In this document: positions 15,862 to 24,199 of the stretch, piece by piece
How the letters are laid out: each line of letters starts with the position of its first letter
Position numbering within the stretch: position 1 is the first letter of the stretch
Source of the DNA: Treponemataceae bacterium
GTDB taxonomy: Bacteria; Spirochaetota; Spirochaetia; Treponematales; Treponemataceae
Assembly (NCBI GenBank): GCA_024680915.1
Contig: JAILBN010000004.1
Span: 1-44,278, forward strand
Length of the DNA: 44,278 nt
Direction: 5' to 3'
Translations under genes and position numbers: made by a program
The notes under the pieces: model-generated
Database searches by the model: none
Seen by the model: only the letters and a program-made list of their open reading frames with translations
Told to the model about the DNA's origin: nothing

Positions 15862-15876
15862 ATAAGTATAACTTAT
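15862..15876. promoter_or_regulatory. putative LysR operator
   Basis: ATAAGTATAACTTAT is a perfect 6-bp inverted repeat around ATA with the T-N11-A form of LysR boxes. It lies 26 nt upstream of the lysR start and 115 nt from the CofE-like start. Related half-sites (ACTTAT, CAAGT) occur at 15902-15914. Confidence 0.55.
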
Positions 15877-15990
15877 CAACAGTATAATAAATATATATTT
15901 TACTTATATCAAGTCTTCTGATAGTATTCCCCTGTCTTAAAACATTTTTTGCCATCTGCATAAAGCAGCAAGGCTTAAGAAGGAGCCACA

Positions 15991-17172
15991 ATGAAATTCA
16001 GCGGTACAATATCAAGAGGAGTAAGAACTCCTATCATAAAGAAGGGGGATGATTTACCCTCAATCGTAGTCGAGTCTATTGGAAATTGTGTGAAAGAAGC
16101 GGGAATAGAGCTTAATGACAGGGATGTGGTTGCCGTTACAGAGGCTGTCGTTGGTATCTCCCAGGGAAATTATGCTACGGCTGATCAAATAGGAAAGGAC
16201 GTTAAAAACAAATTCGGTGATGCTACAGTAGGTCTTATATTCCCTATAATGAGCCGGAATCGTTTCTCCATGCTTTTGAAGGGTATTTCCAGGGGCTGTA
16301 AAAAGCTTATAGTAATGCTTTCCTATCCTGGGGATGAAGTGGGAAATAAGCTTATTTCTCCAGATTTACTTATGGATTCTGGAATTAACCCCTATTCTGA
16401 TGTTTTCACTGCAGAGGAGTTTCATAAGATTTTCCCCAATACTGTACACCAGTTCACAGGTGTGGATTATATCCAGTATTACAAAGATGCCTGCGAGTGC
16501 GAATGTGAGATTATCCTTGCCAATGACCCCAGGGCAATCCTGAAATATACAGACAACGTGATTGTAGCTTCTATCCATGAAAGAAAGCGCAACAAGAAAA
16601 TCCTTGAGAAAGCGGGGGTAAAGAAGTGCTACTGCTTGGACGAGCTTCTTACTGAAAGTGTGGATGGTTCGGGCTTCAACGAGAAATTCGGTCTTCTCGG
16701 CTCAAATCTGGCCACAGAAAATTCCGTGAAGCTTTTCCCCCGTAACTGTCAGGCTCTGGTAGAAGATATCCAGGCAAGACTGAAGAAAATCTATAACAAG
16801 AATATTGAGGTTATGGTATATGGCGACGGCGCCTTCAAGGACCCTCAGGGAGGAATCTGGGAGCTTGCCGATCCTGTAGTTTCCCCCGGTTTCACCAGTG
16901 GTCTTGTGGGAACTCCGAATGAGCTTAAGCTTAAATATCTTTCTGATAATGAATTCAAGGGGCTTAAGGGAGAAGAGCTGAAAGATGCCATGATCAAGAG
17001 AATCAAGGCGAAGGATGCCAATCTTAAGGGCCGTATGGAGACACAGGGAACGACACCCCGTCAGCTTACTGACCTTCTTGGAAGTCTTTCTGACCTTACC
17101 TCCGGTTCCGGTGACAAGGGAACTCCTGTTATTCTGATTCAGAATTACTTCAGCAACTACGCTGACCAATAA
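15991..17172 (+). CDS. CofE-like (coenzyme F420-0:L-glutamate ligase family) protein
   Basis: 393 residues preceded by GAAGGAG at good spacing. Conserved features are an N-terminal RGVRTPIIKKGDDL, DVVAVTEAVVGISQGNY, GLIFPIMSRNRFSMLLKGI, an internal Cys-rich CECECE patch, MVYGDGAFKDPQGGIWELADPVV, and a C-terminal TPRQLTDLLGSLSDL plus PVILIQN. CofE adds gamma-linked glutamates to F420-0, yet no other F420 biosynthesis gene is in the window and treponemes are not known to make F420. Relatives in non-F420 bacteria have been proposed to glutamylate other acceptors; a chlamydial homologue acts on folate. The substrate here is therefore open. The protein is longer than archaeal CofE. Regulation by the divergent LysR is likely. 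Confidence 0.85.
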   Translation: MKFSGTISRGVRTPIIKKGDDLPSIVVESIGNCVKEAGIELNDRDVVAVTEAVVGISQGNYATADQIGKDVKNKFGDATVGLIFPIMSRNRFSMLLKGISRGCKKLIVMLSYPGDEVGNKLISPDLLMDSGINPYSDVFTAEEFHKIFPNTVHQFTGVDYIQYYKDACECECEIILANDPRAILKYTDNVIVASIHERKRNKKILEKAGVKKCYCLDELLTESVDGSGFNEKFGLLGSNLATENSVKLFPRNCQALVEDIQARLKKIYNKNIEVMVYGDGAFKDPQGGIWELADPVVSPGFTSGLVGTPNELKLKYLSDNEFKGLKGEELKDAMIKRIKAKDANLKGRMETQGTTPRQLTDLLGSLSDLTSGSGDKGTPVILIQNYFSNYADQ

Positions 17173-17179
17173 AAAGAAA

Positions 17180-17207
17180 GGACGCACCTTTATTGAGAGG
17201 TGCGTCC
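17180..17207 (+). terminator. terminator-like hairpin after the CofE-like gene
   Basis: A perfect 10-bp stem GGACGCACCT / AGGTGCGTCC with an 8-nt loop lies 8 nt after the stop. The plus-strand side lacks a T-run (TAAATAC follows); the minus-strand side has TTTCTTTTT. The stem is certain, efficiency on the plus strand uncertain. Confidence 0.6.
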
Positions 17208-17280
17208 TAAATACTTATAGCTGACTCCGTGGATTCAGTTGCAAATTCCGTCACCGCTTCTAAAGTATTTAAAAATAATG

Positions 17281-17293
17281 TATTATATGTAGT
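17281..17293 (+). promoter_or_regulatory. leaderless -10 element of the HExxH protein gene
   Basis: TATTAT (17281-17286) ends 7 nt before ATG 17294; no Shine-Dalgarno sequence is present. The -35 at 17-nt spacing (TTCTAA) is poor. Confidence 0.4.
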
Positions 17294-18100
17294 ATGAACA
17301 ATGATGCCATAAAAGAGCTTCTTCTTAGGCTTGAAGAGACTTCTATAGATTTTACAGTTACTCTTTCTGGAAAAGAAAGCAAAAAAGTCAACGGCTTGTA
17401 TAAGCCGGAGACCCATGAGATTATCCTTCACAACAAAAACTTCAAATCTGATAATCAGCTTGTGTATACTGCTATCCACGAGTATACCCACCATCTGATC
17501 ACCGAGAAAAAACTTGATGAGACGGGCGGCTTGGGAAACTGCGGTAAGGCAAGGGCTCATACGAACGAGTTCTGGGCTAAATTCCACAGCCTGCTGGAGA
17601 TAGCAGAGCAGCAGGGTGTCTATGTCATAGGCTTGGAGGATTCTCCGGAGCTGGCCGCGCTGACTGATGACATAAAAAAGAATTATCTTGAGAAAAACGG
17701 AAGCTTGATGCTGGAGTTCGGAAAGAAGCTGGCGGAAGCCCATAAGCTTTGTGAGCAGGCGAATATCCGCTACGAGGATTATATAGACAGAGTTCTTCAA
17801 CTGCCAAGGACGACAGCGAAAACCATAACAAAAATCAGTACGGAAAACTTGAATCCTACCATGGGTTTCGAGAATATGAAAATGATTTCAAAAATCTCGG
17901 ATGCCCAGAAGAGGAACGAGGCGGAACAACAGCTTCTTTCAGGCAAAAGTCCGGATACGGTCCGCTCCCTGATGGTGAAAAAAGCCGAAGAAGTGGATGT
18001 CAAGACAAGGCTCGAGAAAGAAAAAAACAGACTTGAGAAAACGATATCCCAGCTGACTTCACGATTGGAAATGGTTAATGAAAGCCTTTCGAATCTTTAG
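17294..18100 (+). CDS. conserved-type protein with HExxH zinc-metallopeptidase motif and C-terminal coiled coil
   Basis: 268 residues. I do not recognise the family by name. Residues ~56-66 hold TAIHEYTHHLI, a canonical HExxH zinc motif, preceded by GLYKPETHEIILHNKNF, which resembles the strand before the active-site helix in minimal gluzincin folds. A candidate third ligand (RAHTNEFWAKFH) follows about 35 residues later. The C-terminal third contains NEAEQQLLSGKSPDTVRSLM and ends in a predicted coiled coil (about 230-268, heptad Leu/Lys/Glu). There is no signal peptide, so it should act in the cytoplasm. The next gene starts inside its last 23 nt, indicating coupling with an exported protein. 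Confidence 0.75.
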   Translation: MNNDAIKELLLRLEETSIDFTVTLSGKESKKVNGLYKPETHEIILHNKNFKSDNQLVYTAIHEYTHHLITEKKLDETGGLGNCGKARAHTNEFWAKFHSLLEIAEQQGVYVIGLEDSPELAALTDDIKKNYLEKNGSLMLEFGKKLAEAHKLCEQANIRYEDYIDRVLQLPRTTAKTITKISTENLNPTMGFENMKMISKISDAQKRNEAEQQLLSGKSPDTVRSLMVKKAEEVDVKTRLEKEKNRLEKTISQLTSRLEMVNESLSNL

Positions 18101-19022
18101 TCTACTTGTCTGTATTTTTCTTACAGGAACTGTTTTTTCCCAGGTAAGCATGCCCTCTGTCTCCATGCCGGAACTATCGTCTCCTTCTATGCCTTCTGTC
18201 ACTATGCCCTCGCTTTCAACGTCGGCAACATCGGATGATAATACGGACTCCAATAATAAGAGTGACAAAAGTTCAGACAGCTTGCTCGGGACAGGACTTA
18301 CAGCCACGGCTCTATTAGGACTCTCCAATACTACAGGACTGGATACTCTTTCTGGACTGCTGGGAAGTGCCGACGGAATTGCCGGTTCTACGACAGATGC
18401 TTCTTCTGCTTCCTCTTTGTCAGCCCTTTCTTCTTTGATTTCTGGTGAAGGTTCTCTTTCTCCCTTGTCCCTGACCCAGGGGAACACTGGCAGTACGAAT
18501 TATATCCTGCTTTCCCAGATTATCGATAAGCTTAATGATATTTCTTCAAAGCTGGAGGGAGAAACCGCCAACTCAGACTCATCAAAAGATCCTGCCACCA
18601 GCACTGCATCCTCGTCCGCTTCTGCATCAAGCAGTGCCTCTGGTCTGGCGAGCGGCGGCAGCAAGACTTCCCCTCAGATGGAAATAATGCGTTTTCGAGT
18701 AAATGGCATGAATATCCTTTCATCAATTACGGATATATATATTTCAAAACCCGAAGAGGACGGGGCTTTTCTTGTGGTAGGAGACCGCACCTATACAGCG
18801 GACTATAAAAAACGCACCGAGACTTTCTATATGTTTTTCACAGTGGAAAAGGGAGATATGAGAGTGACGGTTAAAGTCCTTCAGGATTACGAGAATACGA
18901 ACTCTTTTTTATACCGTTTGTCAGAGCTTACTTCCCTGAATGCAAAAAAGACGGGTAATCTTGTTTCCATTTTGGTGAACAACCCGTCTTTTAAATTAGA
19001 TTTCCTTCTTTCCCTGGATTAG
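18078..19022 (+). CDS. exported Ser-rich protein of unknown function
   Basis: 314 residues, no family recognised. The N-terminal signal peptide (FRIFSLLVCIFLTGTVFS) is followed by Met-Pro-Ser repeats (SVSMPELSSPSMPSVTMPS), then a low-complexity Ser/Thr/Gly/Ala region to about residue 205. A folded C-terminal domain follows (MEIMRFRVNGMNILSSITDIYISKPE...FLLSLD). The composition suggests a long flexible periplasmic or surface tether carrying a small beta domain. It overlaps the preceding metallopeptidase-like gene by 23 nt and converges on the lipoprotein gene with 3 nt between stop codons. Confidence 0.72.
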   Translation: MKAFRIFSLLVCIFLTGTVFSQVSMPSVSMPELSSPSMPSVTMPSLSTSATSDDNTDSNNKSDKSSDSLLGTGLTATALLGLSNTTGLDTLSGLLGSADGIAGSTTDASSASSLSALSSLISGEGSLSPLSLTQGNTGSTNYILLSQIIDKLNDISSKLEGETANSDSSKDPATSTASSSASASSSASGLASGGSKTSPQMEIMRFRVNGMNILSSITDIYISKPEEDGAFLVVGDRTYTADYKKRTETFYMFFTVEKGDMRVTVKVLQDYENTNSFLYRLSELTSLNAKKTGNLVSILVNNPSFKLDFLLSLD

Positions 19023-19025
19023 TTT

Positions 19026-19766
19026 TTATTTCCACTCAACTGAATAGACAGCATTTTTGTAGTCGGAAAGAAAAGCTGCCATTGTGGCCGTGATTTCTGC
19101 TGTTTTACCTTTGAAGGTGCCTTTTGCATAATCAGGAACAGAGACTGAAGTGATTGTTCCTGGTGTGGAAATCTGGAACATGAATTTAAAAGTGTTGGCC
19201 TCATCAGCAAGTTTTCTTCCGTAAACAACCGCAACTGTGTCAACGTATTCTTCCTTGTCCATTTCCTCTCCTGTAAAAAGAGGTGCCATCAGAAGATCTG
19301 CATATCCGGTATTATCTTCCGGCAGGTAGGTAAGAAGATGCTGCATGAATTCTGGGGTAAGTTTTAAAGAAAAGCTTTTCTTTCCGTTTTTTTCTGTAAT
19401 TGAGAACATTTCTGGAACATCAGGCAGAATTTTGTCTATTGAGTCAGGACCAGTGACACAATCAATTGAGACTCCGTATCCTGTGCAGCTTTTTACTGAG
19501 AATCCAGCTTTTGTAAGTCCATCAGACATGAGTTTCTCATCAGCGGAAGTCATTTCCGGGGATGCATTCGTCGTTGAATAAAAAACATCTGCTACGGTCT
19601 CACCAGTATTACTTGCGAAGTCGACAGCCATTTTATCATCTTTGGCATTTGTCGTTATATTAATCTTGACAACTGGCGAACAGCCTGAAATAACCAGTAT
19701 GACGGCAAAAAGACAGGCTGTGAATAATACTTTCAATACAGATTTTGAAGAATAAGGTCTTTTCAT
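19026..19766 (-). CDS. lipoprotein, LppM/DUF3153-like
   Basis: 246 residues. The lipobox VISGC gives lipidation at Cys29. The mature part begins SPVVKINITTNAKDDKMAVDF, and with its later strand pattern recalls the LppM/DUF3153 type of small alpha/beta lipoproteins; this resemblance is by eye only. Two Cys (SCTGYGVSIDC) could form a disulfide. It begins 13 nt after the stop of the NlpC/P60 gene with neither a Shine-Dalgarno nor its own clear -10 box, so it is probably the second gene of that operon. Confidence 0.7.
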   Translation of the reverse strand: MKRPYSSKSVLKVLFTACLFAVILVISGCSPVVKINITTNAKDDKMAVDFASNTGETVADVFYSTTNASPEMTSADEKLMSDGLTKAGFSVKSCTGYGVSIDCVTGPDSIDKILPDVPEMFSITEKNGKKSFSLKLTPEFMQHLLTYLPEDNTGYADLLMAPLFTGEEMDKEEYVDTVAVVYGRKLADEANTFKFMFQISTPGTITSVSVPDYAKGTFKGKTAEITATMAAFLSDYKNAVYSVEWK

Positions 19767-19779
19767 ACTTTATAAATGC

Positions 19780-21093
19780 CTATAGATGTGGAATTGTTAC
19801 ACGAAGTCCTGTCTGAAACTTTATGCTTGAAGCTGCTGTGTCGAGTATGGAAAGAGCGGCTCCGTCTGCCTTATTAAATACAGTGACCGATATATCCTGA
19901 TACAAACTGAATCTAAGATTTCCTATGTTTAAGGAAGGAGTCTGGAAAGAAGCTCCAAGGATTCCTGGGAATATTGAGGCTCCGATTTTTTTTGAAGTAT
20001 TTGGCAGTACAGGAGTTCCTATGGTAAATACCGGACCTGCGTATATCCTGATATAATCATTGAGCGTGGCTGAAACCAGAAGCTTTATCTGACATATACT
20101 CATGGAGGGGTCGTAATCGACAGCTAATCCTAATCCAGGTTTCATGTCACTTGCCAAGTATGAAGCAGCTGCCTCTATATCCACACCCCTGAAAATAAGA
20201 CCGAATTTTTTTGTGTTGAATAAAGTCCATCCCCCTGACAGAGAAAAATCAACGCCGATATTATTCAGGAAATTGCTGGCATTTATCCATTGAGTGGAGT
20301 CTGAGGATTGACTAGCCGTCTCTTCTTCGGGTTTTGCGTTTTGTATGATTTCTTCTGTCCTGTTGGGAGTTGTTATTTTCGTTTCTTTGTCTTCTTTGTT
20401 TATAGAGGCGATTATTATACCAGAGGAGGGAATGGACTGAGTGTTCCCGGTGCTTGAAGTCTGGTTGTTGCTGGAAGCAGTAGGTTGAGTGTTGCTTATG
20501 CTTGGAGTCTGTGTACTGCCGGAGCCTGTTGGCTGAGTACTTCCGGTGCCGGGCGTTTGAATGTTTCCTGAGCTTGCAGATTGTCCTGCATTGTTTGTTG
20601 TTGAAGCAGCATCGCTAACTGGATCCAATATACGTCCTGTACAATAATAAGTCCTTTTCCAGTATGATTCGGTGAGCTTTGAAATGATAACTCCCGTTCT
20701 TGTACCTGCACTGGCGGCATGAATCATTTGTCCGTCACCGATATATATAGCCACATGAGAGACATTTTTTCCGTCCTCGCTGAAAAAAAGCAGGTCACCC
20801 GCCTGTTTTCCAGAATCTTCTATTATTCTTGAATATGAACAGATCTGACTAGCTGTACGGGGCAATGATAATCCTATACCTTTAGCTGCTAAAAAAATAA
20901 GTCCGGAACAGTCTATTCCATTTTTTGAGGTTCCACCATACACATATGGGGTACCTAACAACTGTTTTGCATTTTCAATAAGTTGATTACGTTTGTTAAG
21001 AGCTGCCGAATCAGAACTCTCTGCATAAATGGAAAAGCTGGAAACTAACAGGACTAATAACAAAAAAAATATAAAGCCTCTCTTTTCAGTCAT
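19780..21093 (-). CDS. NlpC/P60 (C40) peptidase with repeat linker and C-terminal beta-barrel-like domain
   Basis: 437 residues from ATG 21093, chosen because it begins a proper signal peptide (FIFFLLLVLLVSSFSIYA) and has a -10 element 7 nt upstream; longer upstream starts add an unlikely second hydrophobic leader. The NlpC/P60 domain spans about 33-155 with catalytic Cys62 (GIDCSG), His113 (VSHVAIYIGDG) and His125 (MIHAAS), so it should cut peptidoglycan stem peptides. A Ser/Thr/Gln/Gly linker (about 160-265) consists of degenerate repeats such as TGSTQPTGSGSTQTPSISN. The last ~140 residues (VDFSLSGGWTLFN...GLRVTIPHL) are alternating amphipathic strands typical of an outer-membrane barrel. 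The fusion would hold the hydrolase at the outer membrane. Confidence 0.85.
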   Translation of the reverse strand: MTEKRGFIFFLLLVLLVSSFSIYAESSDSAALNKRNQLIENAKQLLGTPYVYGGTSKNGIDCSGLIFLAAKGIGLSLPRTASQICSYSRIIEDSGKQAGDLLFFSEDGKNVSHVAIYIGDGQMIHAASAGTRTGVIISKLTESYWKRTYYCTGRILDPVSDAASTTNNAGQSASSGNIQTPGTGSTQPTGSGSTQTPSISNTQPTASSNNQTSSTGNTQSIPSSGIIIASINKEDKETKITTPNRTEEIIQNAKPEEETASQSSDSTQWINASNFLNNIGVDFSLSGGWTLFNTKKFGLIFRGVDIEAAASYLASDMKPGLGLAVDYDPSMSICQIKLLVSATLNDYIRIYAGPVFTIGTPVLPNTSKKIGASIFPGILGASFQTPSLNIGNLRFSLYQDISVTVFNKADGAALSILDTAASSIKFQTGLRVTIPHL

Positions 21094-21129
21094 AGGGTTT
21101 AATATAGCACAAAAAAACAAGAAAAACAA
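21094..21129 (-). promoter_or_regulatory. leaderless promoter of the NlpC/P60 operon
   Basis: Minus strand: TTGTTT (complement of 21124-21129), 17-nt spacer, extended -10 TGC-TATATT (TATATT complement of 21101-21106), then 7 nt to ATG. Confidence 0.6.
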
Positions 21130-21219
21130 TAAAATAGGAATAGGAGACAACATTACAAAAAAACAAAAATTATTATATTGTCGTGCAACTTTTTTCAACT
21201 TTACATAGTCTATATTAAT

Positions 21220-21238
21220 AAGACAGGAGAACTGTCTT
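21220..21238 (+). other. hairpin in the leader of the acyl-CoA synthetase gene
   Basis: AAGACAG / CTGTCTT is a 7-bp perfect stem with loop GAGAA, followed by TTTCTT, 32 nt before the start codon. It could be a weak attenuator or an mRNA-stabilising hairpin; nothing else supports either. Confidence 0.4.
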
Positions 21239-21270
21239 TTCTTGAAATTCGAATTAAATAGGAAAGGAAA

Positions 21271-22995
21271 ATGACACAGCAGAAAGAACTTCCATGGGCA
21301 TTTCTTGATTCATGGAGAGGAAAGACATTCCAAGGGGAATGGCCAACCTTACCAGAAATGTTCAGAATCACGGTGGAACGCTACCCGGAGAGAAATTGTT
21401 TTACAGTTTTTGAACCAGACAGGAATACTCTTACTTATAAACAGGTTCTTGCCAATGTGGAAAAACTCAGTTACTGGCTTTATGAGCAGGGTATAAGAGC
21501 TGGAGACAGAGTAGCCGTTACCGGAAAGAATTCTCCTGAGTGGGCTACAGTTTTTCTTGCCACCCATTTTTGTGGTGGTGTAATTGTCCCTATAGATCAT
21601 GGTCTCCATGAGAACGAGGTTGAGAATCTTTTGAATACGGCAAAGCCAAAGATTTTCTTCCTTGATGAGGAAAAATATCCTTATTTTAAGGAACATGCCG
21701 GTGATATGAAAATCATGTCCCTGTCAAAACAGTACGAGGACAAATACGTATACAATCTTGAAGCCTCCAAGGCCTTTGAGACAGATAAGCCTAAAGAAAC
21801 TGACCTGGCCGCTATCCTCTTTACCTCAGGAACAACAGGAAATCCTAAGGGTGCTATGCTGTCTCACAGAAACCTGGTTTCTGACTGCTATATAGCCCAG
21901 CTTCATCTTACCATTCTTCCCACAGATGTTTTCTATGCATTGTTGCCAATACATCACTCCTATACAATGCAGGCCGTATTCATTGAGTCTATATCAGTAG
22001 GTGCTGAGATTGTCTTCGGTAAGTCTATGGCTGTTTCCCGTATGCTCAAGGAGCTTCGTGAAGGAAAGATAACCATGCTTTTGGGAGTTCCTCTCCTCTT
22101 CAACAAGCTGCTTGCAGGTATAATGAAGGGAATAAAAGAGAAGGGGCCTATTGTTTACGGTATACTCCGCTTTATGATGGGTATTTCCTATCTAATAAAG
22201 AAGATTTTCAATGTCAATGTCGGTAAGAAAATGTTCGGTGCTGTGCTCAAGAAGGCCAGTATTGATAATCTTCGTATAGCTATCTGTGGTGGAGGACCTC
22301 TTGCTGCCAGCGTATTCAAGGTATACAACGAGATGGGTATAGACTTCATTCAGGGATACGGACTTACAGAGACTTCTCCTATTATTGCCCTTAATCCTAA
22401 GGAGCATTTCAAGATTGAGAGTGTAGGAAAGTATTTCACTCCATGGATGGAGATGCGTATCGATAATCCTGATGAGAATGGCATCGGTGAGGTTCAGGTA
22501 AAAGGTCCTATGGTTATGCAAGGATACTACAATATGCCTGAGGAAACTGCCGCAGTCTTTACTGAGGACGGATGGTTTAAGACAGGAGATCTTGGAAAGC
22601 TTGATTCAGAGGATTATCTTTACCTTTCTGGCCGCGCTAAGAACATGATTGTTACAGAGGGCGGTAAGAATGTTTTCCCAGAGGAAATTGAGAACGCATT
22701 CCAGCTCTTTGATGATATCGAGCAGATAACAGTCCAGGGGTATATAATGGACGCAGCTGCCAAGTCTGAGGGAATTGAGGCTCTTGTATATGCATCTGAT
22801 GCAGCCTATAGCAGATTGGGTGGTGAACGTGGAAATGCAGATTCAGACGCCAAGGTCAAGGCTTGTGTAGAAGAAATCGTCGCAAAAGTAAACAAGACAG
22901 AGCAGCCTTATGCAAGGATCTCAAAGATTACAATGCTGGACAAGCCTCTTGAAATGACTACCACAAAGAAAGTTAAGAGAAACTACAACAAATAA
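21271..22995 (+). CDS. AMP-dependent acyl-CoA synthetase (long-chain fatty acid--CoA ligase)
   Basis: 574 residues preceded by AAAGGAAA. The adenylate-forming motifs are in order: A3 P-loop FTSGTTGNPKG (about 185), LLPIHHSYTM, GGGPLAASV, A5 QGYGLTETSP, A7 GWFKTGDLG, A8 SGRAKNMIVTEGGKNVFPEEIE, and a terminal TTTKKVKRNYNK carrying the A10 lysine. It activates a carboxylic acid, probably a long-chain fatty acid, with ATP and CoA. Treponemes depend on exogenous fatty acids, which fits scavenging. It is monocistronic, bounded by a leader hairpin and a bidirectional terminator. Confidence 0.92.
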   Translation: MTQQKELPWAFLDSWRGKTFQGEWPTLPEMFRITVERYPERNCFTVFEPDRNTLTYKQVLANVEKLSYWLYEQGIRAGDRVAVTGKNSPEWATVFLATHFCGGVIVPIDHGLHENEVENLLNTAKPKIFFLDEEKYPYFKEHAGDMKIMSLSKQYEDKYVYNLEASKAFETDKPKETDLAAILFTSGTTGNPKGAMLSHRNLVSDCYIAQLHLTILPTDVFYALLPIHHSYTMQAVFIESISVGAEIVFGKSMAVSRMLKELREGKITMLLGVPLLFNKLLAGIMKGIKEKGPIVYGILRFMMGISYLIKKIFNVNVGKKMFGAVLKKASIDNLRIAICGGGPLAASVFKVYNEMGIDFIQGYGLTETSPIIALNPKEHFKIESVGKYFTPWMEMRIDNPDENGIGEVQVKGPMVMQGYYNMPEETAAVFTEDGWFKTGDLGKLDSEDYLYLSGRAKNMIVTEGGKNVFPEEIENAFQLFDDIEQITVQGYIMDAAAKSEGIEALVYASDAAYSRLGGERGNADSDAKVKACVEEIVAKVNKTEQPYARISKITMLDKPLEMTTTKKVKRNYNK

Positions 22996-23002
22996 GCTGA
23001 AA

Positions 23003-23040
23003 AAACGACGGCCTCAAAAATCTGCTGAGGTCGGGCGTTT
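23003..23040. terminator. bidirectional terminator between acyl-CoA synthetase and PHP genes
   Basis: Inner stem CGGCCTC (23009-23015) / GAGGTCG (23027-23033) extends to AAACG / CGTTT outside it. T-runs exist in both directions (TTTTAA on plus, six T on minus). It overlaps the last codons of the PHP gene. Confidence 0.75.
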
Positions 23041-23781
23041 TAACAGCCCTGCACGGACGGTATCGAGGTTTACGGTACCGTCTTTTTTTATAAGAGTAAG
23101 ATCTCCTATATCCAGATCAAAGGGGCGGCGGGCTATGTGCTCCGGATAATGGGAATCACTGGAGGTGGTCAGATGGTAGCCCAGAGTATCCAAGGGCACT
23201 TGCTTGCCGGTGAAGGGATCTGCGATTAAGGGGGGAATCCTTGTGACTTCAAGGGCATCGTAATTGCCCTCGGGGATAAAGCCCAGCTGACTGGAAAGGG
23301 AGAAAGCCGGCCTGTCCGCATGGGCAGGAATACATAGTCCCCCCAGCTGATGGATGCGTTCCTCCAGATCATCCACAGAAAAAGCTGTTGAGGTAATAAG
23401 GTATTTGTCCACCTCTCCCAGAATATCTTCGTTTTCGTCCACATATACCTGATCACCCGTTTTTTCCGGGTCATTCATTATGGGTGGCAGCTGATTATAT
23501 ACTTCTTCACTAAAATCCAGAGCAGTCTGTAGGTCAGAGAAAAGGCTGAGTACATGTACCTCTTCCTGAGTCTGGACTTCCATTCCATAAAGAGCCGCTA
23601 TTCCATGCTTTTTGCAGGCGACAGCGAAGGCGGGGCAATTGAGGGCTGTGTTGTGATCCGTAAGTGCCGCAAGCTGTACACCCTTCTCAGCAAGAAGCTC
23701 TGCTATGTAAGAGGGAGACATGGAAAGGTCTCCGCAGGGTGAAACGCAGGAATGGATATGGAAGTCACATTTTATTATCAA
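23014..23781 (-). CDS. PHP-domain metal-dependent phosphoesterase
   Basis: 255 residues starting with TTG, preceded by GAAGGAG. PHP metal ligands are all present: DFHIHSC (His8, His10), LTDHNT (Asp42, His43), a central H near CIPAHADRP and the terminal SSDSHYPEHI. The family hydrolyses phosphoesters or nucleotides with a multinuclear metal site. It overlaps neither neighbour but starts 6 nt beyond the DRTGG stop, as the third gene of a minus-strand operon with DRTGG and CBS-ATPase. In clostridia and other fermenters I recall PHP proteins of this length near [FeFe]-hydrogenase genes, but no hydrogenase is in the window. Confidence 0.9.
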   Translation of the reverse strand: MIIKCDFHIHSCVSPCGDLSMSPSYIAELLAEKGVQLAALTDHNTALNCPAFAVACKKHGIAALYGMEVQTQEEVHVLSLFSDLQTALDFSEEVYNQLPPIMNDPEKTGDQVYVDENEDILGEVDKYLITSTAFSVDDLEERIHQLGGLCIPAHADRPAFSLSSQLGFIPEGNYDALEVTRIPPLIADPFTGKQVPLDTLGYHLTTSSDSHYPEHIARRPFDLDIGDLTLIKKDGTVNLDTVRAGLLKRPTSADF

Positions 23782-23787
23782 TTCTTA

Positions 23788-24126
23788 TTACTGCTCCTTC
23801 AAAATTTCATAGAGTTTACCTGAGACTGAGAACTGGTTCTCTGCCGTACGCAGAAGAGCTACCCCCTCTTCCTTTGCAGCCTCAAGAAAGTCGTCTGGAA
23901 CGGGACGGTTGTTGCATATTATGATCGCAGGGGAATCCTTCAAAGATGCCACAGCCATAGTGTTCTTATGAGACTGTATGGTTATAAGGACGCTCTCATC
24001 CGGGGCATTCCCCATCACATCGCTCAAAAGGTCCGATGTATATGCGGTTGTTATCTCCCTGTCCTGGAAAGAATCATGAAGAACTTCCAGCTTCAGTAAA
24101 TTAATCAAATCTTTTGTTTTCATCAT
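23788..24126 (-). CDS. DRTGG-domain-like protein
   Basis: 112 residues (111 if the second of two consecutive ATGs is used), preceded by AAGGAA. The YTSDLLSDVMGNAP block followed by ILITIQSHKN, AIIICNNRPVPDDF and EEGVALLRT matches the DRTGG-like fold that binds nucleotide-type ligands in some proteins. It is paralogous to 2018-2356. Position between a CBS-ATPase and a PHP enzyme suggests it is the sensor or adaptor of a three-protein signalling unit; the signal is unknown. Confidence 0.75.
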   Translation of the reverse strand: MMKTKDLINLLKLEVLHDSFQDREITTAYTSDLLSDVMGNAPDESVLITIQSHKNTMAVASLKDSPAIIICNNRPVPDDFLEAAKEEGVALLRTAENQFSVSGKLYEILKEQ

Positions 24127-24199
24127 TTTATTCCTTATTAGAAGTACGGAGGAAAGGTCTATCTGAAAGGAGTACCTGGGAGGCGCTCTCCTGATCCGT

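Noticed and set aside
20405-20600. Tandem repeat in the NlpC gene as a CRISPR or VNTR array
   Set aside because: The repeats are degenerate, in frame and encode a Thr/Ser/Gln linker; no spacer pattern exists. Length variation is possible but not visible from one sequence.
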